Of a DNA stretch of 64,000 bases, positions 37,064 through 48,955 are shown piece after piece. The notes beneath the pieces were generated by a model that made no database searches, was not told where the DNA came from, and saw only the letters and a program-made list of their open reading frames with translations. Origin of the DNA: Malus domestica. Its lineage: Eukaryota > Streptophyta > Magnoliopsida > Rosales > Rosaceae. The stretch's first letter is position 1. Each line of letters starts with the position of its first letter. Made by a program: the position numbers and the translations under genes. Location of the stretch: assembly GCF_042453785.1 (NCBI RefSeq), contig NC_091661.1, positions 31,735,501-31,799,500 on the forward strand, given 5' to 3'.

Positions 37064-37860
37064 GATTAAGTTACTAGACATTGTAGGAGGTCGACGTCCT
37101 CAGCTAAGTATTCCTGGACATCTTTACAAAAGAAAGGGTATAGCTAGGCTGATCGAGTGTGGTTTTTTTTTTTATCATGGTTATGTTTAAGCTTTACCAT
37201 GCACGGCTGCTGACCAATTCGTATGATTAAAGATTATTAAGCAATAATATTCCTGATTAAAGTTGATTAAAGATACTTTGATTAGAGAAAATCTTGGTTT
37301 GAATATTGGAAGGATGTGTCAGCAGCGCTTGGATATACAAAAAAAGTGCACTGTGTGTGTATATATATATGTATTCTCCCTTTCATGCATGCATGCATAT
37401 CTGCAGGTCGTTCAGTTTTATATAGTTTTCAGATTATGACTCCCATGTGGCTTGTTTTCCTTATCAACCAAGTTTGGCTTTCAGACTTTGGAACTTTCAA
37501 CAATACTACTTTTAATTATTAATTATCTTAATCCTGATTAACTTTAATAATATATCTCTCGATCATGTAATTCCTCTCGAGATAAAGCATTCGTACTCAC
37601 GGCACCATGTCATCATTTTGCGCTCTTATTGGTTATGCCGCCATGCACATGCATGCAAGTTTTTTTTTTTTTTAAATTTCTTGATCGTACCATAACAGAT
37701 GAACCCTAACATCCCTCAAATGCCTAAAAGTCTAGAAAGTACCAATATTGAAAAACACTGGATATAACTATACTAGCTAGGCTAGTCCCACAGTAAAAGT
37801 GGTTTTGTAGCTACTTTGGGGATTTGTTATATTTTGCATTGGGACTTAATTTTCCACTAT

Positions 37861-38155
37861 GGTACTGTTTGGTACATGGGACGAGACAGAACGAAGTGGG
37901 ATGAGGCGTTCTGTCCCACGTTTGTTGCTTCTAAAACGGGTGGAATGCGCTGTTTCACGGGACGAATTTTGGGTGAATTTTCGCCCTTGGAACGACTCGT
38001 TCCACATCCGTGGAACACAAAATTATAACATATTCGTCTCCTTCTTCTTCCTCATTGTTTCCATCTGAAGGCATCTTTACTCCCTCTCCGTTCCTTCCCG
38101 TCCTGTCTCATCCCGTCCCGTTCCGTCCCGTCCAGTCTGTATACCAAACGATACC
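37861..38155. mobile_element. MITE with GGTA-YYGTTTGGTA ends
   Basis: Begins GGTACTGTTTGGTACATGGG and ends ATACCAAACGATACC. The inner arms carry GGGACGAGACAGAACG facing GTCCCGTTCCGTCCCGTCC. It is about 295 bp and non-coding. The flanking bases are TAT and TAC, so the target duplication is imperfect or absent. The superfamily may be PIF/Harbinger or hAT. Confidence 0.7.
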
Positions 38156-39645
38156 TACATGAATTATAAAAGGAGAAGTATTTTGTTTGGTAAGATTACA
38201 CAATGTATCTATATAATCGTCTATGTCTTACATAACTAACATTTGATATTAACTAAGACATATTGTTAGTCAAGCATAGTATTTCGAATTAAGATTCTCT
38301 CACTCCAAATTCACCTCCTCTTTCTTTTCTTTTTATTTGAACGGTTACGATTAAACCAACATCTTGTATTGAATTTTTTATAAACAAAAAAAAAGAAAAA
38401 AAGGGTGAGAGAAATCAGAAAAGGGAGCATTTGAAGTAGAGAAAAATCCTACTCCTCTCACACAGAGGGGACGATTGCTTTGAGTTTTGTAATCACAACA
38501 TTTCCTCCTCCTTTGGCCTTTTGGTTACCCGACCGAGCTCACATTGTATGTCTTCCACTTTTGAGAAGCAAATGACATGCATCGGTCGGCCTGCCTTGTT
38601 AGGCTTGTTTTGTTAATGCGACAAATAGACAGGTGCGATGGCATCACCGTCTCTGCCACGCTAGAGTATTTGATTGTGGGTCCCGCCCATGACTCTCTTT
38701 TGACGTTTTGCCCTGGTGGCACTGTTTTGGCTTATTCAGATGACTCGGATTTCAAGTACTAACAGTTGGAGGCCACCATGTGAAACCCACACCACACCTC
38801 TGTTTTTATCTCAGGGAATCTCGACGGCCCCAATCAGATTTGTTTCCTGTTAACGACTTATCCATATTACATGTGACATGCACAAACACAAAACCTAATT
38901 TTTGGATTTAATTACGTTAATTAATGGATAAAAAGATTAGATAATATGTTGGCATTACGTCCTTGATTAATTTGTAAACCAAAGACAAATGATTGCAACA
39001 AAAAACATTTGTTAGTCATCATGAACTGAATATTCACGAGTCAGAAACTATTTCCTTTAAGAAAAATGGTAAGGAGACTTAAAAGTAAGACTGATTATCT
39101 GTCATTTCATGTTTTAATATACATTTTATAATGTTGGCACATATATGAACGTTAAGTTGTAAGGTTGCAGAAAATCAATGAAGAATCTCACTTTGAGAGA
39201 GTTTGCTTAGTGTTTATGTTCCTCTAATCCATTTCGTGTAGTTTTCACTTAAGTGGGCATCTCATGAGACATGATCTAACCGTATGATATTAACATGCGC
39301 TGCATGCATGAAAAAATAGCACACAAATCTTGTGTAATTCTTGTTCACTTGCTTTGGTTGTTCCAGCATTTGCTTGACCTGGTTCAATTTTTTGAGCGAG
39401 TGATTTGTGATGTATATGAAACAGACCATGTGACGTCATATTTAACTTTTTTTAAAATTAAAATAGCTTAAAAAGCCAACTTTTACGTAACTAAAGCTAA
39501 CCCTCTGTGCCGCCTTGCATGTTTACAAATACCAGAAATTTATTCTTCCTACAATATGCATGTGTACCTATTTTATTATGTATTTATATAATTCATTTAC
39601 ATTTTATAAAACGTGAATAAGTAGCTATGTAATATGATAATAAAA

Positions 39646-40112
39646 GAGTAAATTGTAGCTATGGTCCCTTAACTTTAACTCAATTGGAGCAATGGTCCTT
39701 CAACTAAAAATCCATTACCATTGGTCATTCAACTCATCAAAACATGCAGCTATGGTCCCTCAACTAAAAATTCATTACCTTTGATCCCTCAACTTTAATT
39801 CAACTGGAGAAATTGTCTCTTAACTTTAACACAATTGTAGCAATGGTCCTTCCAACATAACTCGTTTTGACAAAATTTTTGACGTAGTTAATGAAAAGGA
39901 CCATAATTACTCACTTTGATGAGTTGAGAGACCCTAATTATATAAATGGTTATTCCAACATAACTTATTTTGACAAAATTTTGAAGAAATTGATGAAAAT
40001 AACTATAGCTACACATTTTGATAAGTTGATGGACCAATGGTAATTGATTTTTTATTGAATGACCATTGCTCCAATTTGATTAAAGTTTAGAGACCATTGC
40101 TACAATTTACTC
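39646..40112. mobile_element. Foldback element
   Basis: The left arm reads GAGTAAATTGTAGCTATGGT, then CAATTGGAGCAATGGTCC. The right arm in reverse reads GAGTAAATTGTAGCAATGGT, then CAAATTGGAGCAATGGTC. The arms pair over about 80 bases. The inside has further copies of the ATGGTCC words. It is about 467 bp and non-coding. No clear target duplication was seen. Confidence 0.75.
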
Positions 40113-40332
40113 ATAACAAAATGATTAACTATCTTATTGATCAATTTGTAGGAAACGTATATTATATTTATTCCACTTCATATACCATATCCACCAAATT
40201 AACTCAAAACTTGTCTAAAATTCTGGTCACGAGTGGTGGCACTTTATATATTACATAATTAAGTAACATAATAACATTTTAATACACTGTTATTATGGAA
40301 TATTGAAGGATTATTGATCGTGATCAAGTTGT

Positions 40333-42539
40333 TCATGAAATGCAACACGCATTGGGATTCTCATCACTGAACAGCTGAGGAGGTGGGATTCTCTCAATCA
40401 CGAAAAGAGGTTGATAATAGTACTGCATCATTCTTTTCATCTGTTCCTCATCCATGCCACTATTTACGTAACTGCCACTCATCATCTCTCCCACCTTCTT
40501 CCCCTCTTCTTTGTTCTCCTGGCCACCTTTCTCCTCCTCCTTATTATTACTTTCTCCCCCGTCAGCTCCGCCCTCTTCTTTCTTTCCCTCCCCTTCTGCC
40601 GGTTTATCCTCTTCTTTTTTCCCTGCATTTTCTTCTTTCTTCTCCTCTTCGGGTTTTGCTTCTTCTGCAGCTGGCTTCTCATCTTCTTTCTTCTCGGGTT
40701 CGGGCTCGGGTTGTGGGACTATTCGGGCTTGCTTCTTGGTTCGTCTATACACATACTCTACTAGCTTGTCCCCGTCCATGGTCCCTGTCACCATTACCTT
40801 CCCGCTACTATGATCAGTCACAGCACTTTGCACTCCTGCAGTTAATTTATCAATTAGTTTAACAGACAAGACACCGTGCAAAGATAATTTCTTTTATCTC
40901 AAGCAATCATGTATATATTGAAAGCTATCGACCAAAAACTATATATATGTTGAGGGCTAGTGGATTTTACATACAAAATGAGCTGGATAGATAGCCCCAA
41001 TTATTGGAAACATAGAAAAGGAGTTTTGTGCAATTTTTTGTTTAAGTCGCATCTAACCTATTGGACCACGTCAGACAGGACCCAAAATTTTGTAGTTTTA
41101 GGTCAGAATGCACCCTTATTTGGAAAAAAATTTAATTGTGACGGGAACACAAGTGGTACACCACATGTTTTAATTGGAACGGTGGAAATTTTTATTTTTT
41201 AAGTTGTTAACTTTTTAGTACACATATCTCATCATTTGTATAGTGATGTGTGGTGTACCATTTCGTGTACCGATCACATTGAAAAATCTCTCCCTTATTT
41301 GAAGTAATATTTTGGCACTTCCCATTTTTATTTGCCATTTCAGAAAATGGCACCATGTGCTATGACATTGTAAACTACACTCTACGCCGTAGTAATTTTT
41401 TGAGTTATTTTTCAGTGTGATTAACACTGTCGCGTGAAGGTGTGATAGTCGTACCACGAATTTAACCCACATTAGTTGTAATTAATACAAAGGGTACCGT
41501 TTATAATTCGGTTTAACTCAAATATAAAGAGAAGAAAAAAAGAGGATATATACCTCTGAGTTTGAGTATCTTTTTCTTGAGTTGCTCTGCACAGGCCTCA
41601 CAGTGCATGTTAACTTCGAGTTCTACAGTTACAAGTCCACTAACCTGAAGCAATAAGAAACCACCCTTATAAGTTCACTGTTTTAACAAATGTAGTTTAA
41701 TTTTCTTCAATGTGATTTGATTAATTTTGATTAATAAGGTTTCGGTTGGACCTGTGAGGCAACAACTTCTGGAATGGGTTCACCCTCAGCAGCTGGTAAT
41801 GGGGACAAGACTTTTGCTTTTCTCTTGGTTTTCTTCAAGATTTCGTTGCACACTGCCTGAGGCTCCACTATTCCCTTTATGGTCACTTCATTTTTAGCCA
41901 TATCTATCACAACCCCCTCCACTCCTGCATTTTAAAAAACAAATTGTAATAACCATGCACACCAACTATAAACATACAGAGCAAAAAAAAGAATTTTCCA
42001 ACGGGGTGAGACTGTGTAATACGCTTAAGAAACCGCCAGAGTGCTATATCTGTCTTAAATAATTTCCCCTTGTAAAAAAAAAACAGTGAGAGAGAAAAGA
42101 GGTGGGAGAATGAGAGGAACTACCTCTAATTCTCATGATGGACCTCTCAATCTTCTTTGCACATCCCACACAGTGCAAGTTTACAAACAACACGAAGGGA
42201 GAAGGAGGCTTTGGCTCTTCCTTTTTCTCCTCTTCTTCTTTCTTTTCCTCTACTTTCGCCTCGGCCTTCTCCTCTGGCTTAGGCTCTGCCTTAGCTTGTT
42301 CCTATCCAACAACAAAGAGTTGATAAGCATTACATTTCACAGTTTTACGTGTGTGTCAAAATATTTGTTTTGTGTTTTTGATGACTTAACTTATATCAAA
42401 TTGTTATTTGCAGAAACGAGAAATGGCGTCTTTCGTAACGAAGCCAAACAGTGTTGTTACAACAAACTCATGCAGATCCATACAAGCCAATTAGAAAACA
42501 TTAATGCAATCCACTAACCTGCTTAGCGTCTTCACCCAT
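40333..42539 (-). CDS. Heavy metal-associated isoprenylated plant protein (HIPP), two HMA domains
   Basis: A predicted metal-binding, membrane-tethered protein of the HIPP family. Five exons (42539-42519, 42301-42124, 41924-41752, 41644-41554, 40835-40333) give 321 residues, all in frame. The first exon encodes only MGEDAKQ. A Lys/Glu-rich tract covers about 8-38. HMA domain 1 has LHCVGCAKK (Cys51, Cys54). HMA domain 2 has NMHCEACAEQ (Cys139, Cys142). A long acidic Glu/Lys tail (about 190-275) follows, then a Tyr-rich stretch (MMQYYYQP). The end, CCIS, is a CaaX box, so farnesylation at Cys318 is likely. Each HMA domain is split by an intron at the same place, after the Gly of RG, indicating an internal duplication of the domain. 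A small MITE lies in the last intron. Confidence 0.93.
41121..41291. mobile_element. hAT-type MITE in the HIPP intron, perfect 8-bp duplication
   Basis: A 171-bp element flanked by CCCTTATT on both sides (41113-41120 and 41292-41299). The arms are AATTGTGACGGGAACACAAG, GGTACACCACATG and, in reverse on the right, TTTTTCAATGTGATCGGTAC, GGTACACCACACAT. A relative lies at 48599-48704. Confidence 0.82.
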
Positions 42540-42656
42540 TTGTTATCTTACTGAATTATGAGTATGAACTTTGAGTTCCCCGAAATTGAACAGAAAAATG
42601 TAAGAGCAGAAGATAGAGAGAAAGAAGGGGAGAAGCCTAGAAGAGAAGAGGGTGTT

Positions 42657-42665
42657 AATTTATAT
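42657..42665 (-). promoter_or_regulatory. Probable HIPP TATA box
   Basis: ATATAAATT on the minus strand, about 120 bases before the ATG, followed by a CT-rich leader. Confidence 0.5.
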
Positions 42666-43145
42666 GCAGGTGAGAGGAGTGAGAGACTGACGAGAGAGTA
42701 AGATGGATGGACGGTTCCAGTTGGGATATTAGAATATAAAGTGAGTGTGTTACTCTACAGCACATGCAAAGCCACTAAATTATACAAAAGGGAGCTCTTA
42801 ATATAATGTTTCTTTTTGAACTCTTGTTCCAATCTCCATGGCAGAGAAGGTAGAAAAAGAGAGAGGAGATAACAGTGGAGCAGATTTGGCAGATTTATAG
42901 AGCAGCAGGGAGAGGTGAATAGATAGAGAGGAGATGGAAAGAAAAAGAATGAGAGGAAAAGATAACCACTTGAAAAAAACAAAAGGATAATAATTCCATG
43001 ACCCACCGATTGGTGGATTTTTCATGACAAAGGTGGTGAAGTGTCACACATGTGTAACCATTTTATTCTTATTTGGACAACCTGGATACCTTTGGTCCTT
43101 AAGCAAATTATTCAAAGAACTGAGTAAATTTCTCACAAGGAGAAT

Positions 43146-43270
43146 TTTTTATTACAAACTAATTATGCAGTACTATTTTGAAAAAAAATTAACACATGAT
43201 ATAACGTAACTTTTTACAAACTAATTATGTAGTACTATTTTGAAAAAAATTAACACATGACATAACGTAA
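43146..43270. repeat. Tandem duplication, about 62-bp unit
   Basis: Two units sharing ACAAACTAATTATG, AGTACTATTTTGAAAAAAA and AATTAACACATGA, ATAACGTAA. They differ by few bases, suggesting a recent event. Confidence 0.85.
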
Positions 43271-45504
43271 TTTTCTTGGAACATTTCAGTTATAGGTAAT
43301 CTGGTAGAGCATGATAAACCATTCGTTATCACCGGTTGATCATCTATTTATGTGCCACTTCACTGATAATCTAAAGCAAGTTGTGGTTCTTATAAGAATA
43401 TGCAAAGTCACTTAAATTTTCAATGAGAGACATTGCTCCACACCTACACATGCCCCTCACATATTACGACACTTAAACATGCTTGGACATAAAAATCGCT
43501 TAACTTTCTGATTAGAGACAACCCTCCAGACCTAACATAAGACTCGATGATCATGCCTTACTTGGGACGATCAAATTAAACAAGTAAATGTATGTACACT
43601 ATTCTGGGTATCAGCTGTTCAGCATGCTTCATTACTGTATTTAGACCATATATGATGACCAACTTTCATGGTGGTCCTAATTAATTTAGCCATTAACTGT
43701 AGGAAGAAATAAGAATAAATTAAGCTACGTGCAGATAGAGGAAACGATGATTTAATTTTAAACTAATCAAAGTGTTTTAAACTCTTAAACAAACCTCCTA
43801 ATTAAGCAAAGAGAGTTCCAATTTTCATGAATCATACATAACTGAGTTGGGATGTATGAAGCGTGGGGATGCGAAATTTTGCATTCTAAGTTTTCGTGTT
43901 ATTTCCAAATAAAAAATATATATACATACGAGCCAGCTATAGTAAAGTTGATCTCACATGGGTTGCTTCCTCCATATCACAAAGCTTAGTCCTCCTTTTA
44001 ATCTTTGTCAATTTTTCTTTCTTTTGATCGATGTTTCTTCAGGTTATTGAAAACGCTTCTTTCTCTCTTTCTCTTTGCTGAATATTCAAAAAGTTCTCAC
44101 TTCCATGCACCAAGAGAGTGACGGGCCTGGTTATTTCACGACAAACTTTTGAGTGTGACACTCTATTATTATATGAAATACAGATTGTTGACGCATATGA
44201 GTGAACATGTAATATTTGGAAGCCTGAAAACAACATTACTCCTATTTCACCTAGCAAGTTATTAAATTACGATGATAAATAAGAGAGTTGATATGTTATC
44301 AACTTGGAGTATAATATTGATGAATAATATACAATTACATGAGTAAATTTATAATATCACATGACAAGATCACAACAATCTAAAACATTACACCTATTTC
44401 ACCATACAACTTTATCAAACTGCAACTAAATGGATATAATTATAGCCTTATGGTAGATTAAGTGTGTGTGTGTGTATATATATATATATGAGTTTGGTGC
44501 ATTTAATTATCCATTTTGGTTCATATACCTACTTCTATCAAATCAAATGCCAACCAAGCTTTTGAAAGGAAAGCTGAAAACTGCTGATTCTCCATTCCTT
44601 TGTTAGGTTTTAAATACAGAAACTTTGAAGAAAAAGAAGATATCAATCTTTTCTTTCGTACCAACATTCAGAAAGAGGAGACCCAACTTACCATGCATGC
44701 ATGGTGGTGACACGTGGGAGCGAGTCAGCAACAGCAACAGCATCAGTAACAGCAACAGAAGTCCCTTCCCAGCGGAAAAGTTTGGTGACTGATTTCACAA
44801 CCACTAAAAATAATCAAAGACATAATTCACCGCAACCAACAACATAATCTTTCCAGTCTACGGCCTCATGCAGCTCCCTAATTAAAGTTTAATCAGCCAA
44901 AAAGAAGGCAGACCAAATCGAATTCAGGTTGACCTCTTTGATTATCTTTTATCCATTATCAATAAAAATTGGAAATATTAGGTTACGTAGGGGAGAATGA
45001 TTTGTCCTCTGAAAAAGTTTATGCATCAATTAGGGAAGAGATTCTGTTTAATCAAAGCACAAAATTAAGTGCGGTCCAATGCATGATCGATGGGCGGTTA
45101 GAAGAATCTAGACGATTGCTTGGCTTAGTTAGTAAAGTAATCACAATCAACCACGCAATTATGTTTTTTTTTTAATGTTAAAACCATCCAATTATTTTTG
45201 GATTGAGTTGTTTCTAGTACAAAATTCACCTGATCTAATGATCCCATAAACATATAAATATTAGAGCATTATCATTATTTTTAGTTGTATATTTAATAGA
45301 GATTTTGAAAGAGTGTTAAAATTCGAATTAGAATTTTAAAGAAAATAAAAATTTAGGAGAATTTATTTAGAATTTTAAATGTCTATAAAAGTGCAGGTTT
45401 AATAAATCAGAATTTGATTTTAAATTATTTTAAAAGATATGAATGTTACTGGATTTTGAGGGATTTCATAATGTATTTTAAGCTTTAAAACATTTAGTAT
45501 GCAA

Positions 45505-45605
45505 TTACGAATTGCCCCGATGATTAAGGCCTCCTGTCCAACCTAGTACATCTTGGGTCAAACCCTTCCCCTCCCCTAGTGTAGATTAGTGTACAAATGC
45601 AGTGT
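45505..45605 (+). mobile_element. SINE-like tRNA-derived tract
   Basis: Contains AAGGCCTCCTGTCC, then GGGTCAAACCC in a B-box-like position and CTAGTGTAGATTAGTGTAC, resembling the body and 3' end of plant Au-type SINEs. The ends are not defined and the B box is diverged, so this is a weak call. Confidence 0.35.
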
Positions 45606-46016
45606 CTTCCTTCTCCAACCACCCACAAAAGACCTAAAAGTCAGCAAACTTGATTAAACCAAACACCATCTTTAAAATAAATCAAACTTATAATCATGGA
45701 TCCATGGCAACTGTTTATGGGGATACTTTGGGAGTTTACATGGACTAAGGAATGGTTTGTTAAGCCTGGTCCACCATACAAAAATCCATTCACATGGGCT
45801 CAAAGATTGGGAAGGAGACTCGAACCAGGACTTCGGATGCAAGGGAAAATTCTTGGGAAGGAGATTCAAACTAGAACTTCGGTGCAAGGTCAAATTCTTA
45901 ACTAAGCGAGTTACAAACTATTTGCAAATTCACATTTCACAAAAGTTATTTCTTTTATGTTATTTATAAATTTCTCCATGACAGTATGCAACCATCAAGG
46001 CTTTCTCCAATCGCTC

Positions 46017-48311
46017 TTAAATTTCACCGTGTACAGAATGTTGGTGCTCGTCCAAATAACTCTCCGCCAAGGCAGCGTGTAATGCTGCCCCAATCGGAAG
46101 CACATCCTCATCAAGAAAGAAGTAAGGCGAGTGCGGCGAGTGAACTGAACCCACTTCCTCATTTCCAATTCCAATGCTAAGCATGATTCCAGGAATAAAC
46201 TGCTGATAGAAGGCAAAGTCTTCACCTGCCATCACTTTCTTGCACAACTTCACATTCTCGGGACCAAGCAAAAGTTTTCCAACCCTCTGTGCCTGCATAT
46301 GCAAGCTTTCATCGTTGACAACAGCAGGCAATGGTGGGTATTCTTCATCTTTCGTGTCAACATATGCGTTACATCTATGCACGGCTGCCTGTCCTTCAAT
46401 AACCTGCAAGAAATCCCAATTTATGAACCGAATGCTTCACTCGTTTATTTCTTTGTTCTTTCAAAACAAGCTAGTTGATAGTCTCCCTATTTACTGATGA
46501 GTGATGAAAGAAACATCCGGCATTATTTCTACTAAGTCTAACTGTCTGATGGAACGAGGTTAAAGAACAATGTATGTCGTTTACCTCTTTCAATCGCCTC
46601 CTGAGTAAGTACAAGCCTTCAGTTGTAAGACTCCTCAAAGTGCCCCCAAATACAACATACGATGGAATTACATTCGATGCAGTCCCACCTCTAACATAAG
46701 TAACAGATAGGACCTTCAGCGCAGAAAACCAACTGTTAGCAATATGCTGCAGTGGATTGTTATTTTTCCTTCTATATGCCTAGTTCTTTCATATCCAAAA
46801 CACGTTTAAAGTTTACCAAATTGATAAAACAATGAGGGATCAGTTTGACAAACAATGGAAATTGCAATGAAACTAAAGCTACGATATCACCAGAAAAAGA
46901 ATTCTCATCTTCTTTTAAAGGCACGTACTTGGCTATGGAGGGGATCAGTTTCTCTTGAGATGAGCTGTTGCAACGCCAAAATTGCAAATGAGGCAGCAAG
47001 TACTGGATCAGCAGTATTGTGGGGTTCTGCAGCATGCCCGCCTATCCCGACTATTTTGGCTTCAAACATGGAAACAGCAGCTAAGAGCGGTCCTGCAATC
47101 GATGCTACAGTTCCTGTGGGTATTGTATAATCAACGTGCATCCCAAATATCGCTTCAGCTTCACCAAGAGCACCTCCTTTTATCATTTTGGAGGCACCAG
47201 CACCTCCCTCCTCACCAGGTTGAAAAATAAGTCTCACAGTTCCCTTCAACACCAACATATGTAAGGAAGTTTTGCGCAAAATTTTCTCATTGTATCACAA
47301 TTTGCAATTTTTCATTGCTGAAAATTATGGTCTCAACAGAAAGATTGAAACTTTGAACTCAGAATCTCAAATTCGAATTCACCTTGTTGCACGACATAAA
47401 ACCTCACTAAATTGCTTTTACAAGATATATATTCTACACTACCCTAATTAACAGGAAAGAGGATTCGAACTTATGTGCAACGGGGCGAGAACACTGCCCT
47501 AGCCAATCGGCATAACCCATGTTCAAAAAGTTATGCTCTCAACAGAAAAATTGAAACTTTTAACTCAGAACCTCAAAATGCACATTCACTTTGCTGCAAA
47601 ACATAAAACGTAACTGACCATTTTTTATATTCTAAACAATGTACGGAAAGGGAGATTCGACCTTGAGTCAAAACGTTAAACTGAGCTAACTCGCATCTGC
47701 TAAAACGTAAAACTGACCTTAAGTTTATCTTTTCGTTGATTAAGCAACTTAGCAGCGCCAAGAAGCATGGTGGTGTGAGCATCATGTCCACAGCCGTGCA
47801 TTTTCCCATCAACCTTACTCTTGTGCTCCCACTCCACAAGCTCCTGCACATCACCACCACCACAAAATCCACCAAAAGCTAAACCTTAAAATTCACAATA
47901 AATTAAAGACAACTTCCTCAGAGAATCAAAACAAAAAAACAACAAGTTCCCGGATATTACTTGCAACGGCAGGGCGTCCATGTCGGCTCGAAGAGCAACA
48001 ACGGGGCTCGAACCGGACCCGATTTCTGCAACAATTCCGGTTTGGGCAATTGGGTAGTTGTAAGGGATGCCGAGCCGATCCAGTTCTCTGCGCAGAAGAG
48101 CGCTGGTGTTGTGCTCTTGGAATTTGAGTTCTGGGTTTTCATGGATTTGCCTTCTTATGGAGATTAACCAGTTTTTATCCTGCTGGGCTGCGCTCAGAAG
48201 CTCTTTTGCGTAGCGGGTTTGATCAGGAGCGCCATGGGGGATACCAAGAGAAAGAGAAGTGAGTAAGAGTACTAAAACGAAGAGAAAATTGGCAATCGAA
48301 CAAGAACGCAT
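46017..48311 (-). CDS. IAA-amino acid hydrolase ILR1-like
   Basis: Predicted to free indole-3-acetate, or another hormone, from amino-acid conjugates; M20D metallopeptidase family. Five exons (48311-47961, 47843-47718, 47243-46929, 46713-46585, 46403-46017) give 435 residues, the family's usual length, all in frame. The start [17 protein letters not shown] is a signal peptide, as in ER-lumen family members. The metal site is Cys135 and His137 in [10 protein letters not shown], Glu171 in FQPGEEGG, His195 in FGMHVD and a C-terminal His in HSPHSPYF (about 395-398). AGEDFAFY is also conserved. The end, SVHGEI, is not a standard KDEL/HDEL retention signal, so ER retention is uncertain. Intron 2 is enlarged by SINE-like and duplicated sequence. 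The substrate (IAA-Ala, IAA-Leu, JA-Ile) cannot be told from sequence alone. Confidence 0.95.
47318..47610. repeat. Direct duplication in ILR1-like intron 2
   Basis: Two copies, about 47323-47412 and 47522-47610, share TCTCAACAGAAA, ATTGAAACTTT, AACTCAGAA, CTCAAA, TTCAC, TTGCTGCA/TTGTTGCA and ACATAAAAC. They are separated by the SINE-like tract. Confidence 0.75.
47440..47525 (-). mobile_element. SINE-like tract in ILR1-like intron
   Basis: On the minus strand GCCGATTGGCTAGGGCAGTG (A-box-like) is followed about 25 bases later by AGTTCGAATCCTC (a good Pol III B box, GTTCGAATCC). Spacing and order fit a tRNA-derived SINE promoter. No poly(A) tail or target duplication was confirmed. Confidence 0.45.
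47640..47705 (-). mobile_element. Second SINE-like tract in the same intron
   Basis: On the minus strand GAGTTAGCTCAGTTTAACG (A box TAGCTCAGTT) is followed by CAAGGTCGAATCTCCC (B box). The order is the same as in the tract at 47440-47525, and it follows the second copy of the duplicated intron segment. Confidence 0.45.
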
Positions 48312-48955
48312 CTCTGTTTGTTTGACGGAATTGCGGAGATGCAAGTCAACAGTTGCAGTACCAGAAGGGGTTGACGATAAGGGAAGGACGGGTACAACCA
48401 GCAATTTATATACTAACTTGTAAAGTGTGGCGCGCGGTATCCAAACAAATACAAACGGTCGTAGGAGGAAGTTAAAAATGTACACGGTCATATAGGAAGT
48501 TAAAATGTACGACACATCGTGATTGATGTGGAGTTAAAAGGGTTTGACTGTGTATGGTAGATGTGATATACCTTCAGAGTCACATTTCAATGTAAGTTAG
48601 GAGAAATTTTTACTTGTGATAGGAACGCTGATGGTACATCATGTGTTGTTATATAAGAACACGTGATGTACCATCTTCTGTGACGATCACAGTGAAAAAT
48701 CTCTAATAAGTTAGTTTCTCTCGATGAATTGCATAATATCGATTGCACGAAGGGTATTAAGTTAACAGAAAAAAGAACAATTTCTGATAAAGAATTGCAG
48801 CTCAACTAAAAGTTCATAGTTTTATTTATGGAAAACCCTCAAAATTGTTAGCTGCTGTACATAATCACACGAGGGCTCTCAACCTGTAAAATCTATGCTG
48901 TGTTTAGCCTCACAAAAATTAAACAACCCCCTAAAAGTGGTGTTTAGGCAGTATG
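48312..48955. other. Spacer between ILR1-like and NAC genes
   Basis: Holds the ILR1-like promoter and the NAC gene's 3' end. A 106-bp MITE sits at 48599-48704. No TATA box for the ILR1-like gene was assigned. Confidence 0.5.
48599..48704. mobile_element. Short MITE related to the HIPP-intron element
   Basis: A 106-bp hairpin. The left arm is AGGAGAAATTTTTACTTGTG, then GATGGTACATCATGTGTT. The right arm in reverse is AGAGATTTTTCACTGTGATC, then GATGGTACATCACGTGTT. The flanks TGTAAGTT and AATAAGTT look like an 8-bp duplication with two mismatches, so this copy is older than the one at 41121-41291. Confidence 0.75.

Larger units (their letters stand above)
37070..40332. other. Long intergenic stretch
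   Basis: No recognised gene. It contains a MITE at 37861-38155, a foldback element at 39646-40112, repeated CATGCATGCATG palindromes near 36958, 37386 and 37644, and AT-rich DNA. Confidence 0.5.
42700..46016. other. Intergenic DNA between HIPP and ILR1-like genes
   Basis: No recognised gene. It contains a 60-bp tandem repeat (43146-43270), a (GT)n(AT)n microsatellite near 44463-44490, a G-box ACACGTGG near 44711, a SINE-like tract (about 45505-45605) and a short internal direct repeat at about 45800-45890 (GAAGGAGACTCGAACCAGGA, GAAGGAGATTCAAACTAGAA). Confidence 0.5.

Noticed and set aside
40383-40862. 159-codon plus-strand frame opposite the HIPP last exon
   Set aside because: It is the antisense shadow of the Glu/Lys-rich HIPP tail, which reads as Ser/Leu/Phe-rich on the other strand.
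44463-44490. (GT)n(AT)n tract as a regulatory element
   Set aside because: It is a plain microsatellite with no gene close enough to suggest a role.
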